NCBI GenBank assembly: GCA_013350335.1
Contig: CM023540.1
Location: 28,003,175-28,067,174, forward strand
DNA: 64,000 bases
Direction: 5' to 3'
From: Chimonanthus salicifolius
Lineage: Eukaryota > Streptophyta > Magnoliopsida > Laurales > Calycanthaceae
The position numbers were made by a program, and so were the translations under genes. This document shows positions 11,536-24,700 of this stretch, piece by piece. The stretch's first letter is position 1. Each line of letters begins with the position of its first letter. The notes under the pieces are model-generated. The model was given only the letters and a program-made list of their open reading frames with translations. It did not search any database and was not told the DNA's origin.

Positions 11536-12384
11536 TCAATAATAAATGCTATATTTTTATGCTAAAGGCAAAAGAAAAAATTAAGATAAATAGGTCTAAA
11601 CAAAATTTGAATAAATTTGGATTAATTGGCATGTTGCAATCTATAAACTAGAAACTACGGCATACAATTGGCAATCTAGCAACCTATGGAGCCCTTTTCA
11701 TGTTCATATAACCTTTTTTTATTGATGTTGTTGGAAGAAAAACTTGTCTTGAATGACTAATTGATGACCAATTCTCCTCTGATTGTCTAACACCAATTTG
11801 ACTTTGATTATACAATATATCAAATTATTAAGTAATGAGATAGGCTCTAATCAACTTTAACATATCTTTAAAAGAAAAAAATAAAATAAATTCAAAAGTA
11901 GTAGCCAATACCTTATGGACAAAAGAAATGAAAAATTATCTTGAAAAATGTGAACTTAGCTACATAAACATCTAAGAAAAATTATCTTGAAAAATGATCT
12001 CATGATGAATCAATGAGTATATAAGAGTTTTAACCCAATAAATTTATTAAATTCTTATTATAACCACAAAGATTCTATGTCTGAATTACATCCATATTTA
12101 AAAGAACAAGATTTTGGTAAAGTCCCATGAACATGATCATAGTGAAGATATTTGAATTTTGTCCAAATCAGGTGAGTCTTCAAAACTGAAAAAACAATGA
12201 TAATCAAACATAGCAAATTCTAGAATTAACAGAGTTAATAATGAGATTATGGAGTGATCACTTCCCATCTTTCATCATTTCAAGCCATTCAAAAAGATCT
12301 TTTACTTTTAAGCAAGAACACACTATTTGTTTGATAAAATATAATTGTGGGTCCTATATTTTATAGTTGAGATGATGATTAATA

Positions 12385-12580
12385 TTTTTTTATAACAGAG
12401 GTATTCAGAGGCCTCTTAGAGCATTCTACTAGTCTTTAGAGCATGTGCAAGTCTTTTTACTCACTCACACCGAAATAAGACTATGAGAAGTGGCGTTTGA
12501 AGCAGATGAGATTCAAACTCAGGACTCTCACTTTCTGAAGCGGGTTTTTGCTAACACACTAATCCCTTGAGGTTAACGAA
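12385..12580 (-). mobile_element. SINE-like remnant (A-related)
   Basis: Minus-strand tRNA-like head AGGGATTAGTGTGTTAGC, then CAGAAAGTGAGAGTCC and B-box-like GAGTTTGAATCTC. A T-run on the plus strand near 12387 would be the tail. It shares its central block with 11170-11265. Confidence 0.45.
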
Positions 12581-14811
12581 GATGATTGATATTGTTCTAA
12601 AGGTTTCATGCATTATGGAGATTATTCTCGATTTTAATATAAAGTAGAGATCCTTTTAAGATAATAAAAAAATATGAAAATTAAAGATGCTTCGATTGGT
12701 CTACATAGGTATGGCATCAAATATGGGCATTGTTGAGTATTCTTAATGAAGGAGGAATATTTGAGCAATTTCAAATGATCAAATTTGGATACCCATGGAG
12801 TAATAAATGTCATCAGTACAATGGTTGCACCTTAGAAACCCTTTTTTTAATATTTTAATTATTGCTATTATTATTATTATATATTTAGAATTTATTTTTG
12901 AAATTTTGAGCAGTTCTTCGAAAGTTGGATTTATGCATGTTCAGATTTGTTCTTTCTTAAACTTGAAGCTATGAATCCGACCTTTGATGGTAAAGGGTTC
13001 ATTATAAAGCTTAGACTCTACGAAAGCGTCCATTTATCAACCACTCCATCATGCATCTAGAAACAGCTGAACTTAAAAAAGTTATATTTTTTATTCACGA
13101 AAATTTTAATATGATATTTAATATGTTTCTTAGGAGAGAAAATAATATTAAATTTTTAGAGAATCTGTACATTTATCGTGTGGATCCAACATTATTACGT
13201 TAGATGAATAAAAAAATTTATAGATAAAAGAAATGAAAGTTTTGAAGGCGACAATTTTGAGGCTTAAAATGATTATTTGAGATTTTTTTTTATTTTTTTA
13301 TAATATGGGTATCTTAATTCTATATTAGAAGTGAGACTAATCTCACATATATACGAAATCACCCATAAGCTTAAATATTTCTATCGAACACAACAAGAAC
13401 AATTTTGACTGTCTTATTAGAGTTCTTTGTTTCTAAATTATCTAGTTTCTACACCGAAAAACTCTTTATAATCGAAATGAAAAAGGGTATGTAGTGTTAG
13501 GCTCTTTGGAGCCTGGTCATCGGAGATATAAATCCTAATTAGGATAGTATATATTTTATTTTGTGAGAGAGAGAGTATAAGAATATCTCTAACGAGAGTC
13601 GCCTCTTTTTCGTTCTTTGCCTTTGAGCATAGTGGATTGGTTTGAATCTCAGTAGACATACCAAAAGAGAACTATATAAAATCTTTGTGTTGTCATTTGA
13701 TACTTTGTTGATTTCTCTTTTTCTATCTTCGATATTGCTATTTCCTATGAAGTAGAAAAGATGTTTCCTCCCAACATGTAGTAGAATCATGACTTATAGA
13801 ATAAAATAGACCTACAAATTTATGTAACTTGAAAATTTTCATTTAATAAAATAATTATTCAAACAATAAAAAGTTACGAATTAAATAATTAAAACTAAAA
13901 TCATTATTAACCCTTAAAATAAGACTTATATAAGTTAGATTTTGTTATTTAGACAAATCTTGTAATACTCTTCTGTTTAATACATTTGATAATGTCACAA
14001 TTATATCATAAATCTTTTTTTTTTTTTTTCAAGTTTAAGTAGAAGATCTCTTTCACTGAATAATTATGCAAAAAGCCTTGATGTTTATAAATAATTATAA
14101 TATATGAGAGGAGCTTAACATTGAAGTGAGGGGTCCAAAGTCCAAACAAATCCAAGAAAGGAGGTATTATTCAATGTTTGGCCCATATTACAAGCTTTTT
14201 CTTTCTTTTTTAATTAAAGTAGTCCAGCTCAAGAAATGTATCCACACGTGGTCCATGGCTCAGTCATCCAAGAAATGTATCAACGTTTCCCGCCAACCAA
14301 GCAAAAGATATCTATCCACCCACCATAAGGCAATTCCAACCATTTTACTCAACTCAGTGTTTTACAGCTAGAAACTTACTTGATTTTTTATTGAATTAAT
14401 AAAAATTATTTATTTATTTATTTTAAAAATGAAAATTTTAAAAGAATTTGATCGACTCACTTGACTCAAAATTCTGCAAATTGAATTGACTCAGATTGAC
14501 TCGCTGCTGAGTGATTTTGAGTTTTTAAACAATCATTCAAGAGATTAAATTTTAAACCAATACTCCATACCGTAGTGTAACTTGATTTTTTGGGAAAAAT
14601 GTCCTAAGTTATATTGAATTGATGGAGCCATAAAAATAAAGTCACGGTTCGAGTCCCATGAATTGATGTGCAATTATTTTTTATAGAAATTATTTTAATA
14701 TTTCTTTTATTATAAAAAAATTATATATTTTATTTTTTGTGATTATAAATTTCTATTGTTTGGTGTGACAAAGTTTTTTACAATAATTCATCAATAAAAT
14801 AGTTTTCTTTG

Positions 14812-14833
14812 CTATATATATATATATATATAA
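14812..14833. repeat. TA dinucleotide microsatellite
   Basis: A run of about ten TA units in AT-rich intergenic DNA. A similar run lies at 36922-36942. Confidence 0.8.
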
Positions 14834-17800
14834 AAGTTCAAAACCTTTTCATCAACTCATTTTTTTTTAAGTGGGATTCGAATCAATGATTTATATCCAT
14901 TGCATTAGGTCCATTTCTGTTTATTAGGTCCATTTCTGTTTATTTACCATACTCATAATAAAAAATATAGTTCTTGTAATATTATTAGCCAAATATAAAG
15001 TTGAAATACTTTCAAATATTAGGAATTTTATCATAATACAAATGGAAAAATAACACAATAAATAAAAATATTTTTAAAATAATATAATTAGTCTGAAATA
15101 TGTTTACAGTTGTATATCAAATGTATAAAGCTTCATTCATCAACTAATGTTTAGTATATATTAGAAGTATAAAATTCGAAATTACGATAAGGCACGAGAA
15201 ATATAAAAGATGGAAATATTTTAAAAATATTATGATATCTAAACAATAATATCATCAAATGATATTATTATGACAATTTTATTAAGAAAAATTAAATTAT
15301 TTGTTACTGTGATCACAATTGAAGAATTGTCGGAACTTTTTTTTTTTTTTTAATACGTTGAAACTGTAAACCTTATTTTGTGGTGATCATAGGTAAAATT
15401 TATGACACCACTCACAAGCACCAACAAACATGTTTCAAAGTTCAAACATAGAGGCAATCATCATTCACCAGTGGAAAAGACAGTGAAAGGGATTCACCTG
15501 GTGAAACTGCTGACCCAAAATGGAGAAAGTGTTGAAGGTTCATGATTTTATGTAGGAATGCAAGAGAGAAAAGTCCAAAGTCACTAATCTGATAATTGAA
15601 AAGTTGATGGGAGAGGAATGTAGAAATGAAATGTCTTGACAGTGTTGGTTGCTTCTACTTGGTTCACTCACTTTCTATCAAAGATTTTGACCCAGGTATT
15701 GAATTGAATCACCCAGTTCCGGAAATTGTTTGCAATTTTTCTACCAATCCAAACAGAGCTATGGATTTCCATTTTCCACTGTAAGAATAGTCACAAATGG
15801 GTATCGCAGTACTAAATTTGAGCCTGACTCATAGGGGGGAACTCCTGAGTTAGACTTAACTCAACCACCCAGTTCAAATTTAAATTAGATAAATAAGGTT
15901 TTGATCGATTTTTTTAATCAATTTAAAGGACTAAGCTGAGGTTTATTCATTTGAACGTACTTTATTCGAAACAAAGTTTTGGCTTTCAAGAGTTTAATAC
16001 TCCATGAAAAGAATTTTTTTAACAAAAACATCTTCATACTGGGTTTTTCATTTTACTATATTTCTTTTCAGAAAATCGTTGATACGATATGTATCGGTAG
16101 ATATATCCGTATCGACAATACATATAGAGGAACCAATTTTATTACACCTGGACACGACTGCTGCTTATCGATCTTCTATCTGGTTTGTTGTTCTGTGTCT
16201 TCGTGTTGGTTGATTTGGGTCATCTAATCTTGGATCTTATTTGGGCTTGGGTCCAGTAGTATGGCAATTTTTGTTCGATGCCTTGCAGTGGTTGCACTAG
16301 CTGGGCCTTTGTTGCCTCGTGGGCTGGGGCTTTTTTCTTCTTGTATATCTCTATGGGCCCTATCTCAAAAACTTTATACCTTAAATAAAAAAAACTTAAT
16401 GCATTCCAAAATGAATGTGAGGGTCCAACTCGACCCATTTCGACCCCTAAAATGGATGAACTTTGCTTAAATGAATGTGAGGGTCCATGCAGTAGGAAAG
16501 AACAAGAACAATCAAATACTTAGACCGAGTTTAAACCCGACAAAAATGGGCCCTAACTTTTCATACACTTCTGCTCTGGGCCAGACATGTTAGTCTGAGC
16601 CCAAGCCTCATTGACTGTACATAACTTTGTTTCAGATATAAACCTGTAAAATGCATCTTCCTGTGTACTCACACTCAGAATAAAGTAGGAAAGAGGTTGG
16701 TCTCAACTGGGCCCAGTTAATGGATCTGTATCATTCTATATTAGCTTCTGCAATATCTGGGCTTCCCTTTTTATTCTTTTTTGACATATGATTTTTATAT
16801 CAATGTCAGTTAAAATTTCTAATTGACTCCCGTATATGATTTAATTTCAAAGTGGATATTATTTATTAATAATCACTTGAATTGCACAATAAATTACTAT
16901 AATTATTATTAAAAAAAAAGTATTTTAAGAGCATGTTACTATCATCAATACCCTCACATGTGGATGCTGCCCCTGCCATTTGCTTAAGAAAGGAGAGTAC
17001 GTAATCTCCAGCAACATATCATCAAAGTCAAATAAACTAAAATTAGAGTCTTAAAGACAACTTAAAGTCTTAAACATGTGCACTCAACATATCCAATTCC
17101 AATCTCTTGCGTTTCATAGCTGTCTAACTTTTCCTTTTTCATTATTTTTAATTTTTAACTTTTAATTTTTAATTGAGGATTTCTTCTACATTTATGACCA
17201 AGATTTATATGTAAATCAAAATTTTATAAAGTGTTAAAATACAAATTTCTACTAGAGGAATTTGATATTGTGGCTGCCCTCTAAATGTGTTTGGAATTTA
17301 AACGGATGGATGTAGTCCGTAGTAAGAAATGGATGAAGTCTCACTTCCATGTAATCATCTTATCTCTTATTTTTTAAACTTTTAAAAACTAATGATTTAT
17401 ATTTACTAAAACTTTTAATGTAAAGATTGAATTACTAAAATGATTATTTGATAATGAAACTTTACATACTTCTATCAATATAGTCATTTATCCAACACAC
17501 TGTACATTATAGAGCCTATAATTCATATGATGAAAAGTCTCATGGAAAGCCTTCTTAGTCTCAATCTTTTTTTTTTTTTCACTACCTTCTACATATTTTG
17601 TTTATTGATATTTATAATTATTAAAATTAATTTAAATAGATAAAAAAATTATATGAAATGTTAAGATTCATCTATGACTTAAGATAAATAATATGATTTC
17701 ACGTATTCTATCAATTCTCGAGTTTTTGATGTATTATGTAGAGAGTTCTATATCCTATATTTGAATCTTGATGAATACAAATCAATCACGATGAAAAAAA

Positions 17801-18653
17801 GTATTGAAATTCATCAATTACTTAACTCTAAAGCTTTAGATGTATTACTTAGATCCCTAACATCAGCTACAAATATCCAAATGAGTTTGTGAGTAATACA
17901 TGGGAGAAAGGAATGAATATGTGGGAACATTTCTTAGCTTTTTTGGGGTGGGAAACTGGAGTTCTATGAAAGCAACCAGCAATCTGAACCAAATGGGGAA
18001 AGAATATGAATAAGAAATGGCAGTTTTAGAAAAAAACAATTTGATTCTTAATAGAGAGATTATATATTTATGATAAGATGGGTCTCATATAGTTAGATGA
18101 GATGGGTAGAAGAGTACATGGATGATATAAATAAAGAAAAACTCTTTAATCTAATTATCACGGCTTTGTACGATGAGTTATAAAATATCAATAACTTTTT
18201 AGTAATCAAAATTTTAAAGCTTAAAATCACATGGCTATTATGATGTGATGAGATTCAAATTTTTTATATCTAATATTTCTATCATTCTCTATAAATTTTA
18301 TAAAAATATAATCTATCTCAACATCTAAGAAAAATGAGAAGTCTTCCTCGAATTTTCAAATAAGAAATAGGGGAAAAGAGAAGGGAAGGACAGAAATGAG
18401 AGGTGGGGGCTCCTTGCTTAATCACAATTTAGTACAAAGGAGTGAGAAGGTGATGAGGGGAAAAGACCCATCCACAGTCCAAGATCCGATACCCACGACC
18501 CACCAAACGAAAGCATCCGTTTGTCTCCCCGCCTTTTTTTTTTTTTATTTGTTTGGAACCTGATGCCTTTGCCAACTCCCTTTCCTTCCTTTTCTTCCTA
18601 TCACCTTTCAAAACCACCATTGCACCAACCCACCTCACCCCACCACCTCTCTG

Positions 18654-18674
18654 TCTCTCTCTCTCTCTCTCTCT
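18654..18674 (+). repeat. CT microsatellite in the RABC leader
   Basis: About ten CT units, 67 bases before the RABC start codon. Pyrimidine-rich leaders of this kind are common near plant transcription starts; here it probably lies in the 5' UTR or core promoter. Confidence 0.75.
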
Positions 18675-18741
18675 GCATTCCAAGAATCCAAATTCCAAGC
18701 CAACCCAGTTGCTAGTTTTCTTGGAAAGTTGAGATACAGAC

Positions 18742-21700
18742 ATGGGTTCGTCTTCGGGTCAAGGGCAGCAGCAGCAGCTATGATTTCTCGTTCAAGATCT
18801 TGTTGATTGGAGACTCAGGAGTGGGGAAGAGCAGCCTTCTCTTCAGCTTCATCTCCAATGCCTTGGAAGATTTGTCCCCCACAATTGGTACTGCTTTATC
18901 ACCTCTTTCTGCTTCTCAACTATGATTCTTAACTCTTCAGCCCTTTCCTACCCACGTTTGGTAAATTTTAGGCTGGTTCTTGATTTCGATGCGATCATTT
19001 TAGTACCTTTGATCTTGATCATGCTTGGTGGGTAGCGAACATTGAGTGTGGGAGTTGGGCTGGGAGAGTTTCGTGATATGTGAAGGATGCATGTATTTTC
19101 GTTGGTCTAGACACTATAGTTCAAATTGAACATTTGGACAAGTGGGCTCTGGCCCTGGCTACATAAGATTAACATTTGATGAACGGTACTGCAGTTTCTA
19201 TGCCCATGTAAAACTGGCATATGATTATCAGCGCATGAAAAACAATCGTGAATTTTAATGTGTGCATGTGAAACAAATTGAAGGTTCTAATGCAAATGAG
19301 TTTGAGATTAATCAGCGACGATGAAAATAATTGGAGTCCTGGTCTTATACAGAGTGTTTAATGAAGGTGATTCTTAAAGTGTTGATGGCTGGAGGAAGAC
19401 GGATAATCCTTTTCCATGGAGACCAGGGGATTTCATTGACGAAATCAGAGAGGGTTTCTGATGTAAAATGGGTAACCAACTGCTACATGGACGATCTGGA
19501 TCAAGTCCCAACATGCTCTCAAACTCCATATGACCATAACTTTTGATCTGAATGTCAAGATCATTCTTAGTTCAGTAGATTGGCTAATCAGGAAATGTTA
19601 TGGTCAACCATTATAGTCCTTGACAGCACCTAGTTTGCTTTCAGCAACTCAGCCAGTGTATTTTACACAATTCTTCTCATCGGATTAAGTATAATTTTGA
19701 TATTTGCTAAATTCCGATGATGCCCAATATTCTTTTTGGAGAATTAATTTCTTTCTGTTGTCAAGGGTAAGATATACAGGGAACTCTAACCAACGCAAAT
19801 TCAAAATCTAGAACTAGTATCCCTAGTATGGTCTACTTAACAGCGGATTTTCTGACATCATCTAATACCAAACACTGTTCATATGGGCTAGCTGTCCCTG
19901 TTCTTGACTTTAAAACAGAGCCATAAATATCAGGGCTGCTGTGCTCAATCGGTAGCTTCCAAAAAAAAAATGAACAGAGACATCACCTAGAGTCGAATTT
20001 AGCATCACTCTCAAACTGGAGGGATTATCTAGTGAAATGAAGTACTTCGCAGTACATGGAGGTTGAATTGGATTGAAGTTGGATGGGAATTAGGAATGGC
20101 TCATATTGCAGCTTTATATTGTTAATAGAGAGGGATGCAGTAGGGGATCCAGAGTTGTCCCACCAATTCATTGGCCCTTTTGCATCAGTGGTGCATTATA
20201 ATTTTTAGTGTGGAGAGCCCTGCATTGCACTGGCTTAGTTCTCCTCCACCTGATTTGCCTTTGAAGAACTTGGTTGTTTTAGTTCTCAAATTTGTTAATC
20301 ATCTAAACTAAGGGATGACTAAAGAGATACCGGAGACCTTATCAAAGATGAAAATTTGGCACTAGAATTGGATAATATACCTTTGAGATATGGGTGTTAT
20401 CAATAGACATTGGATTTGTTGGTTGGCCAAATTACTGAACAAAATTTTAAGTACAAGAAGTGCGCTAGAATAATTGTTTATGATCGTGCTAACCATCAGG
20501 TATTGAACTTATGTTTCATACCATGGAACATTTAGAGAGTGGTAGAGGAAAGCTTAAGACAGGACTCTAGTATTTCTGAGAATCAGTGTGGGTTTATGTT
20601 TGCTAGATCCACAGCAAAAGCAATTCCTCGATTGGGATTACTCATGGGAAAAAATTGGAGAGAAGTGGAAAACATAGATATGGTTTGATATAAAGAACCA
20701 CAAAGTAGCCTACCTTATTGACATTGATTTGGCAAACACCTCATTCCCCTTTGTGGTAAAACTGATTTTATGCCTTCTTGTTGCACAAATTTCCTCAAGT
20801 TCACTGTTTTCTTTTTCCTATTATGTGAGGAGATCCAACTAACTAGATATCCCAGTTCATATCAAATATGAAACTTATTATCATGTCGTGCAAGCAAATT
20901 ATTCTGCGATGAGCTCGTATTTCCTTGATCTGATCATGTCTTGAACTTTTGGTTTGTTTCAACAATGTCTAGGAGTGGATTTTAAGATCAAGATGTTCAC
21001 AGTTGGTGGAAAGAGTTTGAAGCTTACAATTTGGGACACTGGTAAATTTGCATTATTGAAAGATCTCTACTACCACTACTACTACTGTTACTGTTATTAT
21101 TATTATTTTGCAGACAGGATTTTCTCAAATCTGTTTTCAATTCAATACTTCAATATTTTTGTTTCTGTTATGAATCTCACATGAACCAATTTGATATCAC
21201 TTCCATGAGCAGTTACATCTTGTTGTTCTTCATTGTCCCAACCCCTTTTTTATTAGTAATGTGATTAAAACCTTTTCAACAATATCTTTCGACTGTGATG
21301 TGGGCTCATGTTGGTCCAACCATGGTTTATGGGTTTTTTTTCTTAGTGTGCAAGTGAAGGGGGAATCCAAGAAGAAGAAAGGAAACCTTTTCAACAATAT
21401 CTTTCAACTGTGATGTGGGCTCATGTTGGTCCAACCATGGTTTATGGGCTTTTTTTCATAGTGTGCAAGTGAAGGGGGAACCCAAGAAGAAGAAAGGAAA
21501 CTTTTCAACAATATCTTTCAACTGTGATGTGGGCTCATGTTGGTCCAACCATGGTTTATGGGCTTCTTTTTTTCTTAGTGTGCAAGTGAAGGGGGAATCC
21601 AAGAAGAAGAAAGGAAACCTTTTCAACAATATCTTTCGACTGTGATTTGGGCTCATGTTGGTCCAACCATGGTGTATGGGCTTCTTTTTTTCTTAGTGTG

Positions 21701-24700
21701 CAAGTGAAGGTTGAATCCAACAAGAAGAAAGGAAACCTTTCCAACAATATCTTTCAACTGTGATGTGGGCTCATGTTGGTCCAACCATGGTTTGTGGGCT
21801 TTTTTTCTTAGTGTGCAAGTGAAGGGGGAAATCCAAGAAGAAGAAAGGAAACCTTTTCAGCAATATCTTTTGTAGAAAAAGCATGCATGCATTTCATGTA
21901 TGGAGGGTTATTTGCTCTTAGAGCATAGGGTATCAGAAAATAGAAGATTAACCTTGATCAAAGACCTGACGTTTCTTCCTGGTTATACTACTGCCATGCA
22001 CTGCTAATCTCTTTAGCTTGCACTTCTAAGTACCAAAAGGTCCACTACAGAGTGTTTTTTTTTTTTTAAATATCATGGGTACCTCCACCCTACATTGGAG
22101 GTGATGTATTAGGTAAATTCAGGGAGAGTTGAACCTAAGACCTCTAGTTTATTTCTAAAAGCTCAAGCCAACTGAGCTACACCCATGCGGGTTAAAATAT
22201 AATTCCTTGCAAAAGATAAGTGAAGATGGAAACATATAAGTTGATATCTCAAAGAGTTTTGCTAAGGCTGAATTTAAACATTAAAGAATTTTACCCTTAT
22301 TCTGTTTTATTTTATTAATCACTAGAACCAATTAATGTCATAAGAATCTTACAATTAGGATTTGAATCTTATGATTAGAATTCCTATTTTGGATAGTATT
22401 GGATTCATGTGATTGATATACGTTAATATTTTTAGAAGCATTGATAGACTTAAACAAGGATCCCAATTTAGTTACAATTTTATTTTTACATCATCACCTT
22501 TCAAAGTTGGAAAAACAGTTTTTACATCATTGGAGGATACTCCAATATCATTGCATTCTTTTCTTCAGTATATAAATAAATAAAAATTAAGGGTTCTCTC
22601 AATCTGCTTTCAAAATGCTGTCCTGTTAAGAGGCTCAAAGGGCATGTAATACAAAAGCTTTCTGTATGCTGCACTATAGTTTGTTACTTTCGAATCTGTG
22701 GAGAGGATGGCTTGTTTATCAACCAGTTAGGACTTGAAATGAACATTGATTATGTTCTAACAGTTCTTGGAAGATGAAATTTACAATATTATAAGCTAGG
22801 TCATCACCATCATTTGCCAGATCATCATCATCAAAGTCAAATTCCCAATTATTTGGGGTCGGTTTTCTGAGTTCTACTTCTCGATTTGACCCTATTAAAA
22901 ACCATACAATCAATCACTTCTCCATTTTATAAGCCAGATATTCTACTTGAACTTTACATTGTATAACTTAATTGTGTAACTGTTGCAGCTGGACAGGAAA
23001 GGTTCAGGACATTGACAACCTCTTACTATAGAGGTGCACAAGGGATCATTCTTGGTATGCCATTTCTTGCATAACATGGTTCTGTTTCTCCATCATGATG
23101 CATGGAATATCAGTAAAAAATCATGCATACAAAAAAACAAATTTTCCTTCTAATTGTTTTTTCAATTTATAACAAATTTTCCTTCTAATTGTCAAATTAC
23201 TAGAACGTTGCATAGCTTGCATTCTTGAAAGAAATATTGATTTTTTATTAAGCATTCAACTTTTAAATCATTTTATTTTTTCTTTAGAGCCGCATTATAT
23301 CATATTCTCATTTCTCTTATGCTTTGGTCACTTTTTTATATTAGAATATAGGTTTCTTTCCCTTTTCATGATGCTTATTGGAAGGTTTCACTGATTTGTG
23401 TCTCTGTTCTTCATTTTAGTCTATGATGTGACACGACGAGAAACCTTTACAAATTTGAAAAATATATGGGTGAAGGAATTAGAACTTTATTCCACCAATC
23501 AGGACTGCATCAAGGTTCTTGTCGGAAATAAAGTTGACAAGGTAACTCCTTTACTATTTGAAATTCTCCACTAGGATTTTATCAAGGCTTCCAGGTTCTA
23601 TTTTCTGCTGTAGGAATTCAATAGATGAGTTCTTTTAAAATAAATGACAGTGACCCTTTGTGCTAATAGAATTGTTTAAATGACAGGAAACACATGGGAT
23701 CCTCCCTCTTGGAATTACCCCTTGTAACCTGTGACCTGGATAAGAATTACTTATAATGTTGCTGCTGAAAGTTGATTGCTTATAGAAATTTGAATAGTAC
23801 AATGGACTATTTTTATTGTTCCTCAGATTCAAGAAGATGAATTAAGGTGTAAATGCAAAATCATATCTATACTTGACCAATAATGCAATGTTGTACTCGA
23901 ATCCCTTAGCCTACGTCACTACATAGATAGATTGATTGATTATTTGTCTTTTTAGAATTCAATTTATGACAAAACGGTAAAGTTTTCCTTAACACCCAAG
24001 TTTTACATGAGATTTTTGTATTTGATCGTGTTCTTTAAAACCCAAGTTTTGTTAGAACGGAAAATTCTTTGGTTTTGGACTGGTCATGAAAATATCCAAC
24101 AACATGACCAGTTTTAATGCTAATAGTTAATTATAATAGACTAGGAGACATCATTCAGAGAGAGAGAGATGTTAGTTTATTATGAACCTGATTGAGTATG
24201 GGTTCTATGATTTTTAAATGATGGTTGGTGGAAATTATTATGTTTTTTACTAAATATTTTCTGATCATGATGTAATCCTGTCCCCAACACATCCATAAAA
24301 AAAGAACCCATTCAATGCTTTTTTCTGCAACAATAATAAATTAAATTTGTACATTACAGGAAAGTGAAAGGGTTGTGAGCAGAGAAGAGGGGCTTGCGCT
24401 CGCACAAGAATATGGATGCTTATTTTTCGAATGTAGTGCAAAAACTCGAGAAAATGTGGAGAAATGCTTTGAAGAACTTTCACTGAAGGTATTTCCTTTG
24501 AATTGGCAAGTATTGATTTGCCAACTTCACACAATATCCATTAGACAATAGTTCCTTGTCATATCAATGATATTCTTTTATACTAAGAAATATGGTTTGG
24601 TAATCTATTTTAATTGTTTTATTTTTTTTAAATAGAGAATAATGGGTCTTGCCGCAGTATGTTTTAAATTTTTGTGGGAGCAAAATAGTAAGCTCAATAA

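Larger units (their letters stand above)
10760..18741. other. 8-kb AT-rich intergenic region
   Basis: No protein-coding gene is supported. I find SINE-like remnants (11170-11265, 11374-11535, 12385-12580 and a fragment near 13270-13340), a TA microsatellite at 14812-14833, and a GTATCGG-type motif near 16075-16130. Short open frames such as 14126-14371, 15979-16227 and 18429-18743 show no domain. The final ~90 bases are the CT-rich leader of the RABC gene. Confidence 0.55.

Noticed and set aside
18429..18743. 104-codon frame on the minus strand
   Set aside because: It is the reverse of the CT-rich RABC leader, and its poly-Arg/Glu text comes from the microsatellite.
18742..18783. Poly-glutamine start of a small peptide from CAG repeats
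   Set aside because: The Gln run appears only because the ATG frame is shifted; in the GTPase frame the same bases read as serines, as in family members.
21415..21747. Open frames on both strands in the minisatellite
   Set aside because: They are produced by the repeat unit and lie within a well-supported intron.
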